NCBI GenBank assembly: GCA_023250155.1
Contig: JAHFBG010000006.1
Span: 11,633 to 75,632, forward strand
Direction of reading: 5' to 3'
From: Candidatus Melainabacteria bacterium
Lineage (GTDB): Bacteria > Cyanobacteriota > Vampirovibrionia > 2-02-FULL-35-15
DNA: 64,000 nucleotides
Positions 1 through 9,195 of the stretch are shown piece after piece. Each line of letters starts with the position of its first letter. The first letter of the stretch is position 1. The position numbers were made by a program, and so were the translations under genes. The notes below the pieces were generated by a model, which did no database searches, was not told the DNA's origin, and saw nothing but the letters and a program-made list of their open reading frames with translations.

Positions 1-120
1 AGTTTATCATAGTCTGCTTTATTGATTTGATTATCACCGTTAAGATCTCCAAGCTTAAGAGTTTTTAAGGTAAGCTGTAAGTCTTTATCATCCACAGTGC
101 CACTTTCATCAATATCATTA
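1..120. repeat. 120-bp perfect direct repeat, copy 1
   Basis: Positions 1-120 are identical to 577-696 and lie in the same reading frame of the dockerin-like gene. They encode one pair of calcium-loop motifs. The copy may extend beyond the window edge. Perfect identity at DNA level suggests recent duplication or gene conversion. Confidence 0.95.
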
Positions 121-851
121 GTAACTATTTTTTTAGGTGGATTAAGAAGACTAATATCATCAGCATCTAATTCATTATTTTTGTTCAGATCACCATTTCC
201 AAGAGCTAAAACAAACTCCTTTAACTTTGCAGTATCAATTGGGTTGGATTGAAGGAGGTTTTTAAAGTCAGCTATAGTTATTTTGCCATCTTTATTCACA
301 TCGCCTGTAGTAATGAATTTTTGTAGGGCTTCCAAGTCAGCAGAATTCTTTTGCCCATCTCCATTTATATCCCCATTAGGCTTGCCAGGAGTAACACTAT
401 TTAAATCTCCCATTAATTTATAAACATCCTGATAGTCAAGACCTGAGCCACCTGCCCCCAATGAACCAGCATTTTGCCAGACTTTATTTAGAAGAACAAG
501 GTCTTTCAAATCTACTATTCCATCTTCATTGACATCACCTTTTCCATTTGCAGTATTATTTTTTATTGAGTTAAAAAGTTTATCATAGTCTGCTTTATTG
601 ATTTGATTATCACCGTTAAGATCTCCAAGCTTAAGAGTTTTTAAGGTAAGCTGTAAGTCTTTATCATCCACAGTGCCACTTTCATCAATATCATTAGGCT
701 TAAAAACTTCATTAGTGTTAGCGCTTTTGGCTGCTACCATATTTTGCAGAGCTTTATCTGGGTTACTTTTAGAGTTTGCTTTAGTTGTGCTTTCTTCGTT
801 TTTAGCTTTTTGTGTACCATTATTATTAATAAACCCAACTAAAATAAACAT
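1..851 (-). CDS. dockerin/EF-hand repeat protein, C-terminus cut by window edge
   Basis: Reading the minus strand from the ATG at 849-851 gives an open frame to position 1, so the C-terminus is missing. The start has a strong ribosome site (AAGGAGGG) at the usual distance. After about 50 polar residues the protein is a series of calcium-loop motifs of the type NDIDESGTVDDKDL, GDLNGDNQINKADYDKL and GDVNEDGIVDLKDL. This is the pattern of dockerin type I or EF-hand repeats, which bind calcium and, in cellulosome-like systems, cohesin modules. No cohesin gene is visible in the window. The N-terminus has a short hydrophobic start (MFILVGFI) but no convincing signal peptide. Part of the frame is duplicated exactly (see the repeat entries). 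The domain call is firm; the partner and role are unknown. Confidence 0.8.
   Translation of the reverse strand, partial: MFILVGFINNNGTQKAKNEESTTKANSKSNPDKALQNMVAAKSANTNEVFKPNDIDESGTVDDKDLQLTLKTLKLGDLNGDNQINKADYDKLFNSIKNNTANGKGDVNEDGIVDLKDLVLLNKVWQNAGSLGAGGSGLDYQDVYKLMGDLNSVTPGKPNGDINGDGQKNSADLEALQKFITTGDVNKDGKITIADFKNLLQSNPIDTAKLKEFVLALGNGDLNKNNELDADDISLLNPPKKIVTNDIDESGTVDDKDLQLTLKTLKLGDLNGDNQINKADYDK
577..696. repeat. 120-bp perfect direct repeat, copy 2
   Basis: Identical to 1-120, base for base. The bases on either side differ between the two copies, so this is the exact limit of the match at both visible ends. Confidence 0.95.
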
Positions 852-1118
852 AAATATACCCTCCTTATGGTAGTAAATCAATGATATAGAACAGATTCCT
901 TCTGTTCCACAAACTATGGGGTTATCCTACAGATAGGAAATTAAGATAGGGTAAATATTCTAGTTACATTAAAAAAAATTAATTTGTTTATTAAAGGAAA
1001 GTAAAATTACTTTGAATAAATTACCTTTCTTATTTTTTAAACTTCACGAATGAATGAACCCCGTACACTGGTTTCTTCTGTAAAGATTTTAAAAGGATAG
1101 ATTTTGTGGAATAAAGTG

Positions 1119-4100
1119 CTAATCAAACAATTTTGCTAGTTTATCAGCTTCAAATGCTTTTGATAATGCTTCTAAAACTTTATCTGCTCGCTTTTGAAAT
1201 TTGAACATTAACCATCGGATTGCATCTATTGCTTTGTTAAAGTGTTCGCGAGTAGCATCAGAAGCACCACTTAGCTGATGTGCTTTTTCTTCTGAATATA
1301 CTTCAAGAAATTCTTTTGGATCTTGTAATGCTGAGCGCTTAATTCCAATTAATCTTCTTCCTCTTATATCGCAAAATCCTAATACACCTGGCATTTCTTT
1401 TCCGCTGTGACGATTCTTGGCACATTCATAGACTTTGTACTCAGTAGGTACATTGCTGTCTGGAAATACTACTTGATTTTCATCTAGGTATTGTGCAGCG
1501 CTTAATACTGCTTTTTCTTGATCAGTGAGCTTGCTTTCATCTAGGAGTTCATAATCAGCTTGTGTGACTTCATGATCATATAAAATTCCACAAGAATGAA
1601 GAGTTCTTGCTATATTTTTGTTCACATTGAAAACATTATATCCTGCAAACTGAGCTTCCTGAGCGGCATTGTCTTCTCCAGATGAAAGAACAGCTTTGTT
1701 TCCATAAAGTTCAGTAAAAACAGAAGCCCATAGATCTTTGTTCTTAATAAGCTCACTCTTAAATGACAAATCTTGAAACTCATGATATTTCCCATGAGGA
1801 TCTTTTACAGCTTTTTGAATGATTGCTTTAATAAGTTCTTTGTTGTTCAGTGAACTTATAATATCTTCAACTGCTTTGCTTAATTGTTTTGAACTGACAA
1901 TATCTCTGTCTCTATTTGTTTCAAGATTATTAAAATTATAACTAAAAATAAGTTTGTCTTTCTCTTCACTTGTTATATAAAAATCTTTTACATAAACATC
2001 ACCTTTATCAGAAGAAATAATACTTCCACCTGGACAAGAGTGTAATGGTAGTGGATTCTTATCACTGAGCCCTAGTTCTTTGTGTCTTAAGACATATTGA
2101 TTCAAATTTCTTACTATATTTATTACTTCATTAAAGTTTTCTTGTGTACTTGGTATAGAGTTGTCTCCTAAATAGATAATTGTTTCTGATCCAGTAATTT
2201 TAGGACTTTTGTAAATCCTAAATGCAAGATTTTTATAAGTGTCTGCTCCAAGATTGTTTTCATATATGTAAGCATCACTTGTCCAATCTCTAGATTTATG
2301 TGATACATTCAATCCAAGTCTTAAACTGGCAGCAGCAGCTATTTTCAAGCCTTCCCCAAACTGACCTATTTGTACACTTGAACTTTTTTTCTTTTCACTT
2401 CCAAACTGTGCCAGATGTCCATGTGGGAAGCCCTCATATGATTCATCCTTAAATCGAATACTAGCAACTTCTTCATTTTTAACTTGTGGTAATTGACTCA
2501 ATGGTAACCATTCTTCTTTTCCTTTAACCTGAAACTCTATACTTGAAAAAGTTGGATTTCCATAGAGATCGGTATATTTTCTTGCAGCATCTAAGTGATT
2601 TTGTAAATTTTCAAGAACTACTCTTAATGGTCCCCAACGGTCTTTTTCATAGTCGATTGAAAGCCCGAGTTGATAGTCTTTAACTGTTTCTTTTGTATAT
2701 TTAAGATCAGTTTGTATACCACAAGCTTCAAAAATCTTAAATAATGCAATGTTTAAAACTACAAGCTTTTCTTTAGCTGCTTGAGCTTGTTTAGAAGAGT
2801 CATTGCTAAAGTCTGATGAACTGGAAAGAATAGCATCTTCCCCATATTTTTTATAAAAGACATTTCTCCAAAGTTCTTTCTCTTTATCAGACAGGCGAGA
2901 AGCATAATATCTTGCTTCATATAAAGCCTCAAATTCAAATGCTGATTTATTGTCATACCCACCAACATCATTTCCAGAGAGCGCTTTGTAATATGAAGGA
3001 TTGGTTTCTGATTCTTCAATTAATTTTGTTATTGTTGATTCATTAGAACTAAACAGTAAAATTTTACCTGCTTCAGTTCTAAGATCATAATGATCTAATT
3101 GATCTCTATCTCTATTTATGTTTATATCTCTTAGATCATAGTTAAAGAGTGCTTTGGTTTGTTCTTGTGTATCTGATACTGGATTTAGAGTAGAAACACG
3201 ATAGCCTCTGACATAAATTTGTTTTAGTGGATGATCTGATTCAAAAGCTATTCCATAGTAATTGTTTGCTACTTGTGTTTGAGGAGGAGCAAAGTCAGTA
3301 CAAAGGGTTTCTGCATTTTTAATTAAATTAAACATTTCTTCAGTAGGATTATGAATGATGCTTTGTGAGCCTTGTATTTCTTTATTATTTTCTACAACAT
3401 TAAATTCACTCGCTGTAGTACTTTGTCCAGATTTTGTTTTAATATGTTTACCTACAAGTTTTCCTTCCCAGTTTTGAGATCTATATGTTAGTCCAATTCT
3501 TTTTTCTTCTGGTATACTTTCATTTTCTTGATCAAGATTGGTTTTTAAAATTGAAGCAGCTACCATTTTTAAACCTTCACCAAACTTACCACCTGGAGGA
3601 TTGATGCCCATTTCATTGTAAGCATTTAAATATTGACTATTTTCATCATTAGTCTTTCCTGTACTCCATATCATTTCTAATCGTTCACGATCGTATCCTT
3701 GACCAAGATCAGAAATTATAATTTCTTTGACATCATCATATTTCACATTGTTAAATTGTGGATCATAAATTGAAATTGTTTTGCCACTCTTTAACAAGAT
3801 ACAGATATCAGCTCTCAATGCTTTTGCTTCTTCTTCTCTTCCTTCAGTCCAGAGCTTTGCTTTTTGTATTCTTACTTCATCAGTATGGTTTTGTATAGTG
3901 TCTACAAGAACGCGCCAGGAGCTCCATCTATCAAGACTTGCAGTATCAACAGTCATCTTTGCTTTATAAGCAGCAGCTTTGTTTACACCTGATGTACCGC
4001 TTGTAGAGTCAGATGGATCTTGCTCTGTAGAAGATAACTCAGGTGAGATTTTACTTTGATTTGCCCATAGTGTTACTAAAGCACCGGATATTCCTAAAGC

Positions 4101-4301
4101 TGCACCAATAGTTTTAAGTAGTGTATTGTCTTTTGATCGACCTGTTAATGCTGTAAAAATACCAAGAACACCAGCTCCAATCCCAACATACTCTCCGCAA
4201 GCTAGTTTTGACAGAGTTGTGGAATCTTCTTTTGCTCCCTTGTTTAAATGGTAAACAGGTGTAAGAAACCAATTTGTAATTCTATTTATTGTTCCTGACA
4301 T
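1119..4301 (-). CDS. tandem GHKL-ATPase-like protein, 1060 residues, function unknown
   Basis: Two hydrophobic stretches (about residues 38-53 and 64-80) suggest a membrane-associated N-terminus. Two similar modules follow, roughly 125-540 and 550-915. Module 1 shows GHKL-ATPase features: N-box-like QNHTDE (N138), G1-like DLGQG (198-202) and G2-like GKFGEGLK (238-245). Module 2 has QNHLDA (N568) and GQFGEGLK (646-653), but its G1 region reads DESYEG, so it looks degenerate. Both modules also carry an RDRD motif (397-400, 797-800), a G-x-x-A-x-LSS segment and a CGI segment, which supports an internal duplication. The C-terminus has EEKAHQLSGASDATREHF, resembling a metallopeptidase helix but lacking the first His of HExxH. 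An AGGGG ribosome site lies 7 nt before ATG. GHKL proteins include Hsp90, MORC, MutL and histidine kinases; I cannot place it in one. Confidence 0.75.
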   Translation of the reverse strand: MSGTINRITNWFLTPVYHLNKGAKEDSTTLSKLACGEYVGIGAGVLGIFTALTGRSKDNTLLKTIGAALGISGALVTLWANQSKISPELSSTEQDPSDSTSGTSGVNKAAAYKAKMTVDTASLDRWSSWRVLVDTIQNHTDEVRIQKAKLWTEGREEEAKALRADICILLKSGKTISIYDPQFNNVKYDDVKEIIISDLGQGYDRERLEMIWSTGKTNDENSQYLNAYNEMGINPPGGKFGEGLKMVAASILKTNLDQENESIPEEKRIGLTYRSQNWEGKLVGKHIKTKSGQSTTASEFNVVENNKEIQGSQSIIHNPTEEMFNLIKNAETLCTDFAPPQTQVANNYYGIAFESDHPLKQIYVRGYRVSTLNPVSDTQEQTKALFNYDLRDININRDRDQLDHYDLRTEAGKILLFSSNESTITKLIEESETNPSYYKALSGNDVGGYDNKSAFEFEALYEARYYASRLSDKEKELWRNVFYKKYGEDAILSSSSDFSNDSSKQAQAAKEKLVVLNIALFKIFEACGIQTDLKYTKETVKDYQLGLSIDYEKDRWGPLRVVLENLQNHLDAARKYTDLYGNPTFSSIEFQVKGKEEWLPLSQLPQVKNEEVASIRFKDESYEGFPHGHLAQFGSEKKKSSSVQIGQFGEGLKIAAAASLRLGLNVSHKSRDWTSDAYIYENNLGADTYKNLAFRIYKSPKITGSETIIYLGDNSIPSTQENFNEVINIVRNLNQYVLRHKELGLSDKNPLPLHSCPGGSIISSDKGDVYVKDFYITSEEKDKLIFSYNFNNLETNRDRDIVSSKQLSKAVEDIISSLNNKELIKAIIQKAVKDPHGKYHEFQDLSFKSELIKNKDLWASVFTELYGNKAVLSSGEDNAAQEAQFAGYNVFNVNKNIARTLHSCGILYDHEVTQADYELLDESKLTDQEKAVLSAAQYLDENQVVFPDSNVPTEYKVYECAKNRHSGKEMPGVLGFCDIRGRRLIGIKRSALQDPKEFLEVYSEEKAHQLSGASDATREHFNKAIDAIRWLMFKFQKRADKVLEALSKAFEADKLAKLFD

Positions 4302-4431
4302 TTATTAACCCCTGAAATATAAATCTCTAAAATAAACTTGTCTAATTTGAGTTTACAAAATTTTGGTTAAGATAGAAAGACATTTTAGTTGCTAAACATT
4401 AAAAAAATCTAAAACTTACTTGTTTTTATTC

Positions 4432-4470
4432 AGGTGGCTCTTGCGGTGACGTTGCTCCTCAGAGCCACCT
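4432..4470. repeat. 10-bp perfect inverted repeat (stem-loop)
   Basis: AGGTGGCTCT at 4432-4441 pairs perfectly with AGAGCCACCT at 4461-4470 across a 19-nt loop. There is no U-tract on either side, so an intrinsic terminator is unlikely. The stem is more GC-rich than its surroundings. It lies between two minus-strand genes. Confidence 0.75.
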
Positions 4471-4485
4471 TTGCATAGATCGCTC

Positions 4486-4511
4486 GGTTTGCCAAGTAAA
4501 TTGGACAAACC
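4486..4511. repeat. second stem-loop, one bulge
   Basis: GGTTTGCCAA (4486-4495) pairs with TTGG-A-CAAACC (4501-4511), leaving a 5-nt loop and one bulged A. It follows the previous stem-loop by 15 nt, so the two may form one RNA or DNA element upstream of the tandem GHKL gene. Confidence 0.65.
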
Positions 4512-4577
4512 TCGCTTTATTAACTAGTATAGATTTGGTTGCATTACGTTATATTGTAAAGTACCTGAATAGTTACC

Positions 4578-5075
4578 TTATCTCTCAGAAGTTTCAGGGC
4601 TACTGAGAGGCTTATTAAAACCTAATCTAAAGAGTACAAGATCTAAACTTTCATTATTAAGATGAGGAGCTGCATGTAAGCTGTATTCTATTTTTTCTCT
4701 TCTAAAATCCTTTAAAGTTTCTTCTTCCATTGGACTTAAGGTATTTAGTCTCTCTTTCATAACTAGCTCCATTGGAACTGGATAAGGATAAAACTCTTCA
4801 ATGCCAGCTAGTTCAGCTTCTTCTTTCCTTGAAAGCTCTTCTGAATACTTTTTTTCAATTAATTCTATTGCTCTATGATTTGGATAGTAAGCTTGGGTAG
4901 CAGCATATCTAATAGCCTCATTCTTATCAAGTTTAAATCCTTCACCAAGCTTATCTGTGTAGGGTTTTATAACATCTAAATATGCACCAAGTAAAACACT
5001 ATTTGTTTGGAGAGAAGCTTTTGTAAAAGTAGCTCCTGTTGCAGCAATGGAATGGACTTTATATAATTTATTCAT
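4578..5075 (-). CDS. hypothetical protein, 165 residues
   Basis: I do not recognise this protein. It has an AAGGAT ribosome site before the ATG at 5075. The sequence is soluble-looking and charged, with helical segments such as AIELIEKKYSEELSRKEEAE and a proline/tyrosine stretch (FYPYPVP) in the middle. There is no signal peptide or membrane segment. It lies upstream of the tandem GHKL gene on the same strand, 276 bp away with stem-loops between, and is divergent from the FtsH-like gene. The frame and ribosome site make it a likely real gene; nothing indicates its function. Confidence 0.65.
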   Translation of the reverse strand: MNKLYKVHSIAATGATFTKASLQTNSVLLGAYLDVIKPYTDKLGEGFKLDKNEAIRYAATQAYYPNHRAIELIEKKYSEELSRKEEAELAGIEEFYPYPVPMELVMKERLNTLSPMEEETLKDFRREKIEYSLHAAPHLNNESLDLVLFRLGFNKPLSSPETSER

Positions 5076-5250
5076 ATGAATCCTTTAATTTATGCTTTTA
5101 ATTTAATCAAATTCTTTACTGCTTAAGCAAGTGGGAAAAATTAAGAGTTTCTTATTTTTGTATTGTGAATACAATTTTAATCTTTGATCTTTTTTGCATA
5201 TTTACATTTATTATGATTTAATTTAGCTTAATGTTTGGGAAATTTATTTT

Positions 5251-7224
5251 ATGACAAAGATTGGAGCTGTTAAGCCTCCTAGTAGATGGCTTGGTATAAC
5301 TACTATTGTTGCTGGTGGTGCTTTAGGCCTACTTACAATACGTGGTTGTGTTGAAAATAAAAAAGATAACACTCCAATACCCCAAACCCAAAACATCCAA
5401 GATGAAATTCCTGATAAAGATGGATTGTTTTTAAGTACAGTTGATCAGGTTTTAACTAAAACAAAACTAGGAAAAGTTGACAAAGTATTTCTTTGGGTAA
5501 GTAGTGAAAAACCTCAAAATACTCCATATTATGAATTTATTTTAAAAAGTGGAAATAGAAACTATCTTCTTGTGCCAATTGATCCAAAAGAAGTTCAACG
5601 ACTGGAAAATGGCTTAAGAACATTATCTCCAAGTCCTATTGACATTACAAAAGGTGGTAAAAGTAGTAGTGACAAAACGATTGATACAATAATGGGTCTA
5701 ACATCTTTGATCTTTCCTGTTATATTGCTTCTGCTTCTTTTTCCAATAATAAAAAGTTTTATACGCCCTGGTAGAAGTTGGAAAATAGAAGATTCTGATA
5801 AGAAGTTTTCAGATGTAAGGGGATATCCAAGGATTATTGAAAGACTTGACAATCTAGTTAAATATGTTAAAGATGTAGAAAAGAATAAAGTTGGAGCAAA
5901 CATACCTAAGGGTGTTTTACTTGTAGGACCACCAGGAACAGGTAAAACACTTATGGCTAAAGCTGTTGCAGGAGAAGCCAAGGTCCCTATTATTGTGACT
6001 AGTGGATCTGATTTTATGAATACGCCATTAGTTGGAGTAGCGACAAAAAAGGTTGAAGGTTTATTTGATTATGCTGAAAAAATAGCAGAAGAAAAAGGTG
6101 GATGTATTATTTTTATTGATGAAATCGATGCTCTTGGATCAATTAGAGGAAATATTGGCAGTGATGTAGGACATGAACACTCAAAAACATTGACAAAAGT
6201 CTTGGAAAGAATGGATGGATTTAAGCCAATGTCAAATGTAATGATTATAGGTGCTACAAATCGTCCTGAAGTTTTAGATCCAGCGCTTAAGAGACCAGGA
6301 CGTTTTGAAATTATTATTGAAGTTCCACCACCGATTTCAATTAAACAAATAGAAGATATTTTAGATATTTACTTAAATGAGAAACAAGTAAAAGGACAAC
6401 TGGCACCTGATATTACTGTACAAGCAGTAGCTCAAATGGTAGAAGGTTTTGGCTTTAGTGGTGCTGATTTAAAGGGATTGGTGGATAGGGCAGCTTTGCT
6501 TGCTTTTGAGAAGAGGCAAGATCAAATTACCATGGACAATATCAATAAAGCAATTTCTGAAATAGCTGTTGGCATGGAACATGGGGAGCTGGTAAAAGAA
6601 GTTGATAGATGGGTTACAGCAGTGCATGAAGTAGGTGGACATGAACTTGTTGGGTTAGCTTGCAAGAGAGAAGTAGAAGCTGTATCTATGGTTCCTCGAG
6701 GAAAAGCTCTTGGACATGTAAGGATGTCTAATATACATGAGAGCACTATAAATCCATCAAAAATAAATCTCTTAAAAGATATTCTTTGTGCAATGGCTGG
6801 ACGAGCTAGTGAAAAAGCATTTCTTCCTTCTGAGCACTATACATTAGGTGCAATGGGTGATTTGCAACAAGTAAGAAAGATAGTTAAATTGATGCTTACT
6901 GCAGCGATGTTTCCTGGACATGGTTCTACTGATTATATGAAAGTAGATTATCTAAATCAAGAAAAAGAACTTTCAGAAGAAGATAAAAAAATATTAGATC
7001 AAATAATTGATAGGGCAGTGAAAGTATGTATGACAATTATTGATAAGTTTCCCAAAAATGAGGTTGAAATACTTATAAAAAGAAGCTTAGAAGCAGGTGA
7101 GTTAAATAGAGAACAAGCAAAAACTCTTTGGAAAGAATGTTTGCTAAGTGGCAATTGGGAAGAAGCTTATAAGATAGTTGATGAATTTACAAAAGATCCT
7201 TTTGGTACAGCCACATATAACTAA
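5251..7224 (+). CDS. FtsH-like membrane AAA protein with altered zinc motif
   Basis: Homologous to FtsH, the membrane ATP-dependent zinc protease. It has transmembrane segments near residues 14-30 and 147-168, a Walker A GPPGTGKT (226-233), Walker B CIIFIDEID (285-293), the sensor region ATNRPEVLDPALKRPGRF and an M41-type C-terminal domain. Two expected features are changed. The zinc motif HEAGH reads HEVGGH (459-464): there is one extra residue, so the spacing is HExxxH, and the codons at 6624-6641 confirm it. The pore-loop aromatic of the FVG motif is Leu (LVG, 260-262). The third-ligand region GDLQQ (D537) is kept. It may be an unfoldase or chaperone without proteolysis, like inactive FtsHi proteins, but that is inference. 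Its end overlaps the convergent PBP2 gene by 4 bp. Confidence 0.85.
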   Translation: MTKIGAVKPPSRWLGITTIVAGGALGLLTIRGCVENKKDNTPIPQTQNIQDEIPDKDGLFLSTVDQVLTKTKLGKVDKVFLWVSSEKPQNTPYYEFILKSGNRNYLLVPIDPKEVQRLENGLRTLSPSPIDITKGGKSSSDKTIDTIMGLTSLIFPVILLLLLFPIIKSFIRPGRSWKIEDSDKKFSDVRGYPRIIERLDNLVKYVKDVEKNKVGANIPKGVLLVGPPGTGKTLMAKAVAGEAKVPIIVTSGSDFMNTPLVGVATKKVEGLFDYAEKIAEEKGGCIIFIDEIDALGSIRGNIGSDVGHEHSKTLTKVLERMDGFKPMSNVMIIGATNRPEVLDPALKRPGRFEIIIEVPPPISIKQIEDILDIYLNEKQVKGQLAPDITVQAVAQMVEGFGFSGADLKGLVDRAALLAFEKRQDQITMDNINKAISEIAVGMEHGELVKEVDRWVTAVHEVGGHELVGLACKREVEAVSMVPRGKALGHVRMSNIHESTINPSKINLLKDILCAMAGRASEKAFLPSEHYTLGAMGDLQQVRKIVKLMLTAAMFPGHGSTDYMKVDYLNQEKELSEEDKKILDQIIDRAVKVCMTIIDKFPKNEVEILIKRSLEAGELNREQAKTLWKECLLSGNWEEAYKIVDEFTKDPFGTATYN

Positions 7225-9008
7225 AGTTTTTTGTTTGTGTTTGAAGCTAAAATTCTATTCTTAAAATATTCTTCAAATACTTTTTTTGCAATGGGTGCTG
7301 CTATTGTTCCACCATGTCCTGCTTTTTCAGCAATAGCTACTACTACAATTTCAGGTTTATCTGCTGGTCCATAGGCTGCAAACCATCCATGTGTTTTGCC
7401 TGTACCGGGTACTTCTGCTGATCCTGTTTTTCCTGCAAGTTTTATAGATTGAAGTTTACTCGCTCCTCCAGTTCCACTATCTACGCACATTTCCAGTCCA
7501 TCTTTTACTACTTTTAGTAGCTCTTGATCTATTTTAAATGTTTCAGGAGGATCATTTTGTTTTAAATACTTATCAACTTTTTTTACTAAGTGTAATTTTG
7601 GCACTCTAGATCCTGTAGCAATTCCACTATATATTCTTGCAGCTTGTGTAGGGGTAACCAATAAAAAACTTTGTCCTATTGAGTAATGAAGAGTATTTCC
7701 TGGGTACCAGGGCTCACCATAATTTTTCTTTTTCCATTTCTCATCTGGAACAATACCTTTTTCTTCTCCTAACAATTCTATCCCTGTTTTTCTTCCTCCG
7801 CCAAGCCTAACACCCCACTTTTTGATTTGTTCAGGAGTAAGTCTTCTACCCATTTGATAGAATGCTGTATCTCTAGACCATGCTAAACACTCTTCAAGAG
7901 ATAAGATGCCTGTTTTAGAAGTCCAGTCTCCAAACCTTGTATTTCCCAAATAAATTGCTTCACTTACTTTAAACTTTTCATTTGGTAAAACTACCATAGA
8001 ATCTAGAGCTGTAATTAAAGTAATTGGCTTCCAAATGCTTCCAGGTACATAAGATAATATTGCCCTGTTTAAAAATGCTTTCTTTGCTACTAGATTTTTC
8101 CAGGTACTAAAAGACAATGGCTTTGTAAATATATTCGGGTCAAAATTGGGATAGCTGGCAAGAGCTAATACTTCACCAGTATTTGGGTCTACAGCTATAA
8201 CACTTGAACTTGTACCTGTTTGTTTTAGTGCTTCTTCAGCTGCTTTTTGTAAATCAAGATCTATCGTCAAGTAAATATTTTTTCCTGCTTGTGGTTCCAT
8301 GTGTATAACGGCATGTTTGTAGTCGGGATCAATTGGTTTTCCAAAACGATTTACTTCTACAATTGTTTTTCCATCAGATCCTCTAAGCAAATCATCAAAC
8401 AATTTTTCAATACCGTATTTGCCTACATGATCACCAAGTTTTCTATCTGGTCTTTGTGACAACTCTCTTTCATCTATTTGAGCAATATAACCAAGCACAT
8501 GTGCGGCAAGTGATCCGTTTGGATAAAAACGAATCGGTTCTTCTTGTATATTTATTCCTGTCAGAAGATGTTGCTTTTCTATAATTTGAATGGCTTCTTC
8601 AATACTAATATTGCTTTGAAGTCTTATTGGCAAGGGTGCATCATCAGGCATCTTTAATAGAGTTTGTTTTAATTTGCTAGGAGCGTGTTTTAGAATTTTT
8701 GTAAGTTTGTTATAGGCATCTATTCTTTCTTTCTGTGATTTTAATTTGTTAGGATAAACAATTACTGAAATGGCTTGTTTATTTGTGGCTAAAATCTTTC
8801 CATTCTTATCGTAAATAATTCCTCTTGGTGCTGATAGTATTGAAATACGTGATGTTGAATATTGAGCTCTTTGTGTAATAGTTTTGTACTGGAAAACCTG
8901 TAGATAAAATAATCTAAAAATCAGAGCTAAGCTAAAAGCTATTGTTATACCAGTAAGGATCTTAAATCTTGTGTCTTTTATCTTTACTTCGCCTACAGAG
9001 TTTTCCAT
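7221..9008 (-). CDS. mrdA: penicillin-binding protein 2 (peptidoglycan transpeptidase)
   Basis: A class B penicillin-binding protein that cross-links peptidoglycan during cell elongation in the periplasm. An N-terminal membrane anchor lies near residues 18-37. The dimerisation region includes PRGIIYDKNG. The transpeptidase domain has SxxK at S324-IWK, the second motif as S378-R-D (SxN in many relatives, SxD here) and KTG at 527-529. The length of 595 residues is normal. The rod-shape genes mreB and mreC are elsewhere in the window. No Shine-Dalgarno is visible; a -10-like TATAGT lies 8 nt before ATG. RodA is not adjacent. Confidence 0.92.
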   Translation of the reverse strand: MENSVGEVKIKDTRFKILTGITIAFSLALIFRLFYLQVFQYKTITQRAQYSTSRISILSAPRGIIYDKNGKILATNKQAISVIVYPNKLKSQKERIDAYNKLTKILKHAPSKLKQTLLKMPDDAPLPIRLQSNISIEEAIQIIEKQHLLTGINIQEEPIRFYPNGSLAAHVLGYIAQIDERELSQRPDRKLGDHVGKYGIEKLFDDLLRGSDGKTIVEVNRFGKPIDPDYKHAVIHMEPQAGKNIYLTIDLDLQKAAEEALKQTGTSSSVIAVDPNTGEVLALASYPNFDPNIFTKPLSFSTWKNLVAKKAFLNRAILSYVPGSIWKPITLITALDSMVVLPNEKFKVSEAIYLGNTRFGDWTSKTGILSLEECLAWSRDTAFYQMGRRLTPEQIKKWGVRLGGGRKTGIELLGEEKGIVPDEKWKKKNYGEPWYPGNTLHYSIGQSFLLVTPTQAARIYSGIATGSRVPKLHLVKKVDKYLKQNDPPETFKIDQELLKVVKDGLEMCVDSGTGGASKLQSIKLAGKTGSAEVPGTGKTHGWFAAYGPADKPEIVVVAIAEKAGHGGTIAAPIAKKVFEEYFKNRILASNTNKKL

Positions 9009-9016
9009 ATTTTTTA

Positions 9017-9022
9017 ACTATA
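9017..9022 (-). promoter_or_regulatory. putative -10 box of mrdA, leaderless
   Basis: On the minus strand TATAGT, preceded by TGC (extended -10 form), ends 8 nt before the mrdA ATG. Initiation would fall at or next to the start codon. Confidence 0.5.
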
Positions 9023-9195
9023 GCATTAGAGATTGTCTTGCGCTATACAAATTAATAGTAAATTAAATATAAAAAAATTCTATAGATTTTAAATCCATTG
9101 TTAATAAGTGAAATAATAGAGGAATCTAAAAAATTTATATCAAATTTTTAGATATTGGTCATTAGTCAAAAAATATTAACGAAGGAGTTAAGGAT

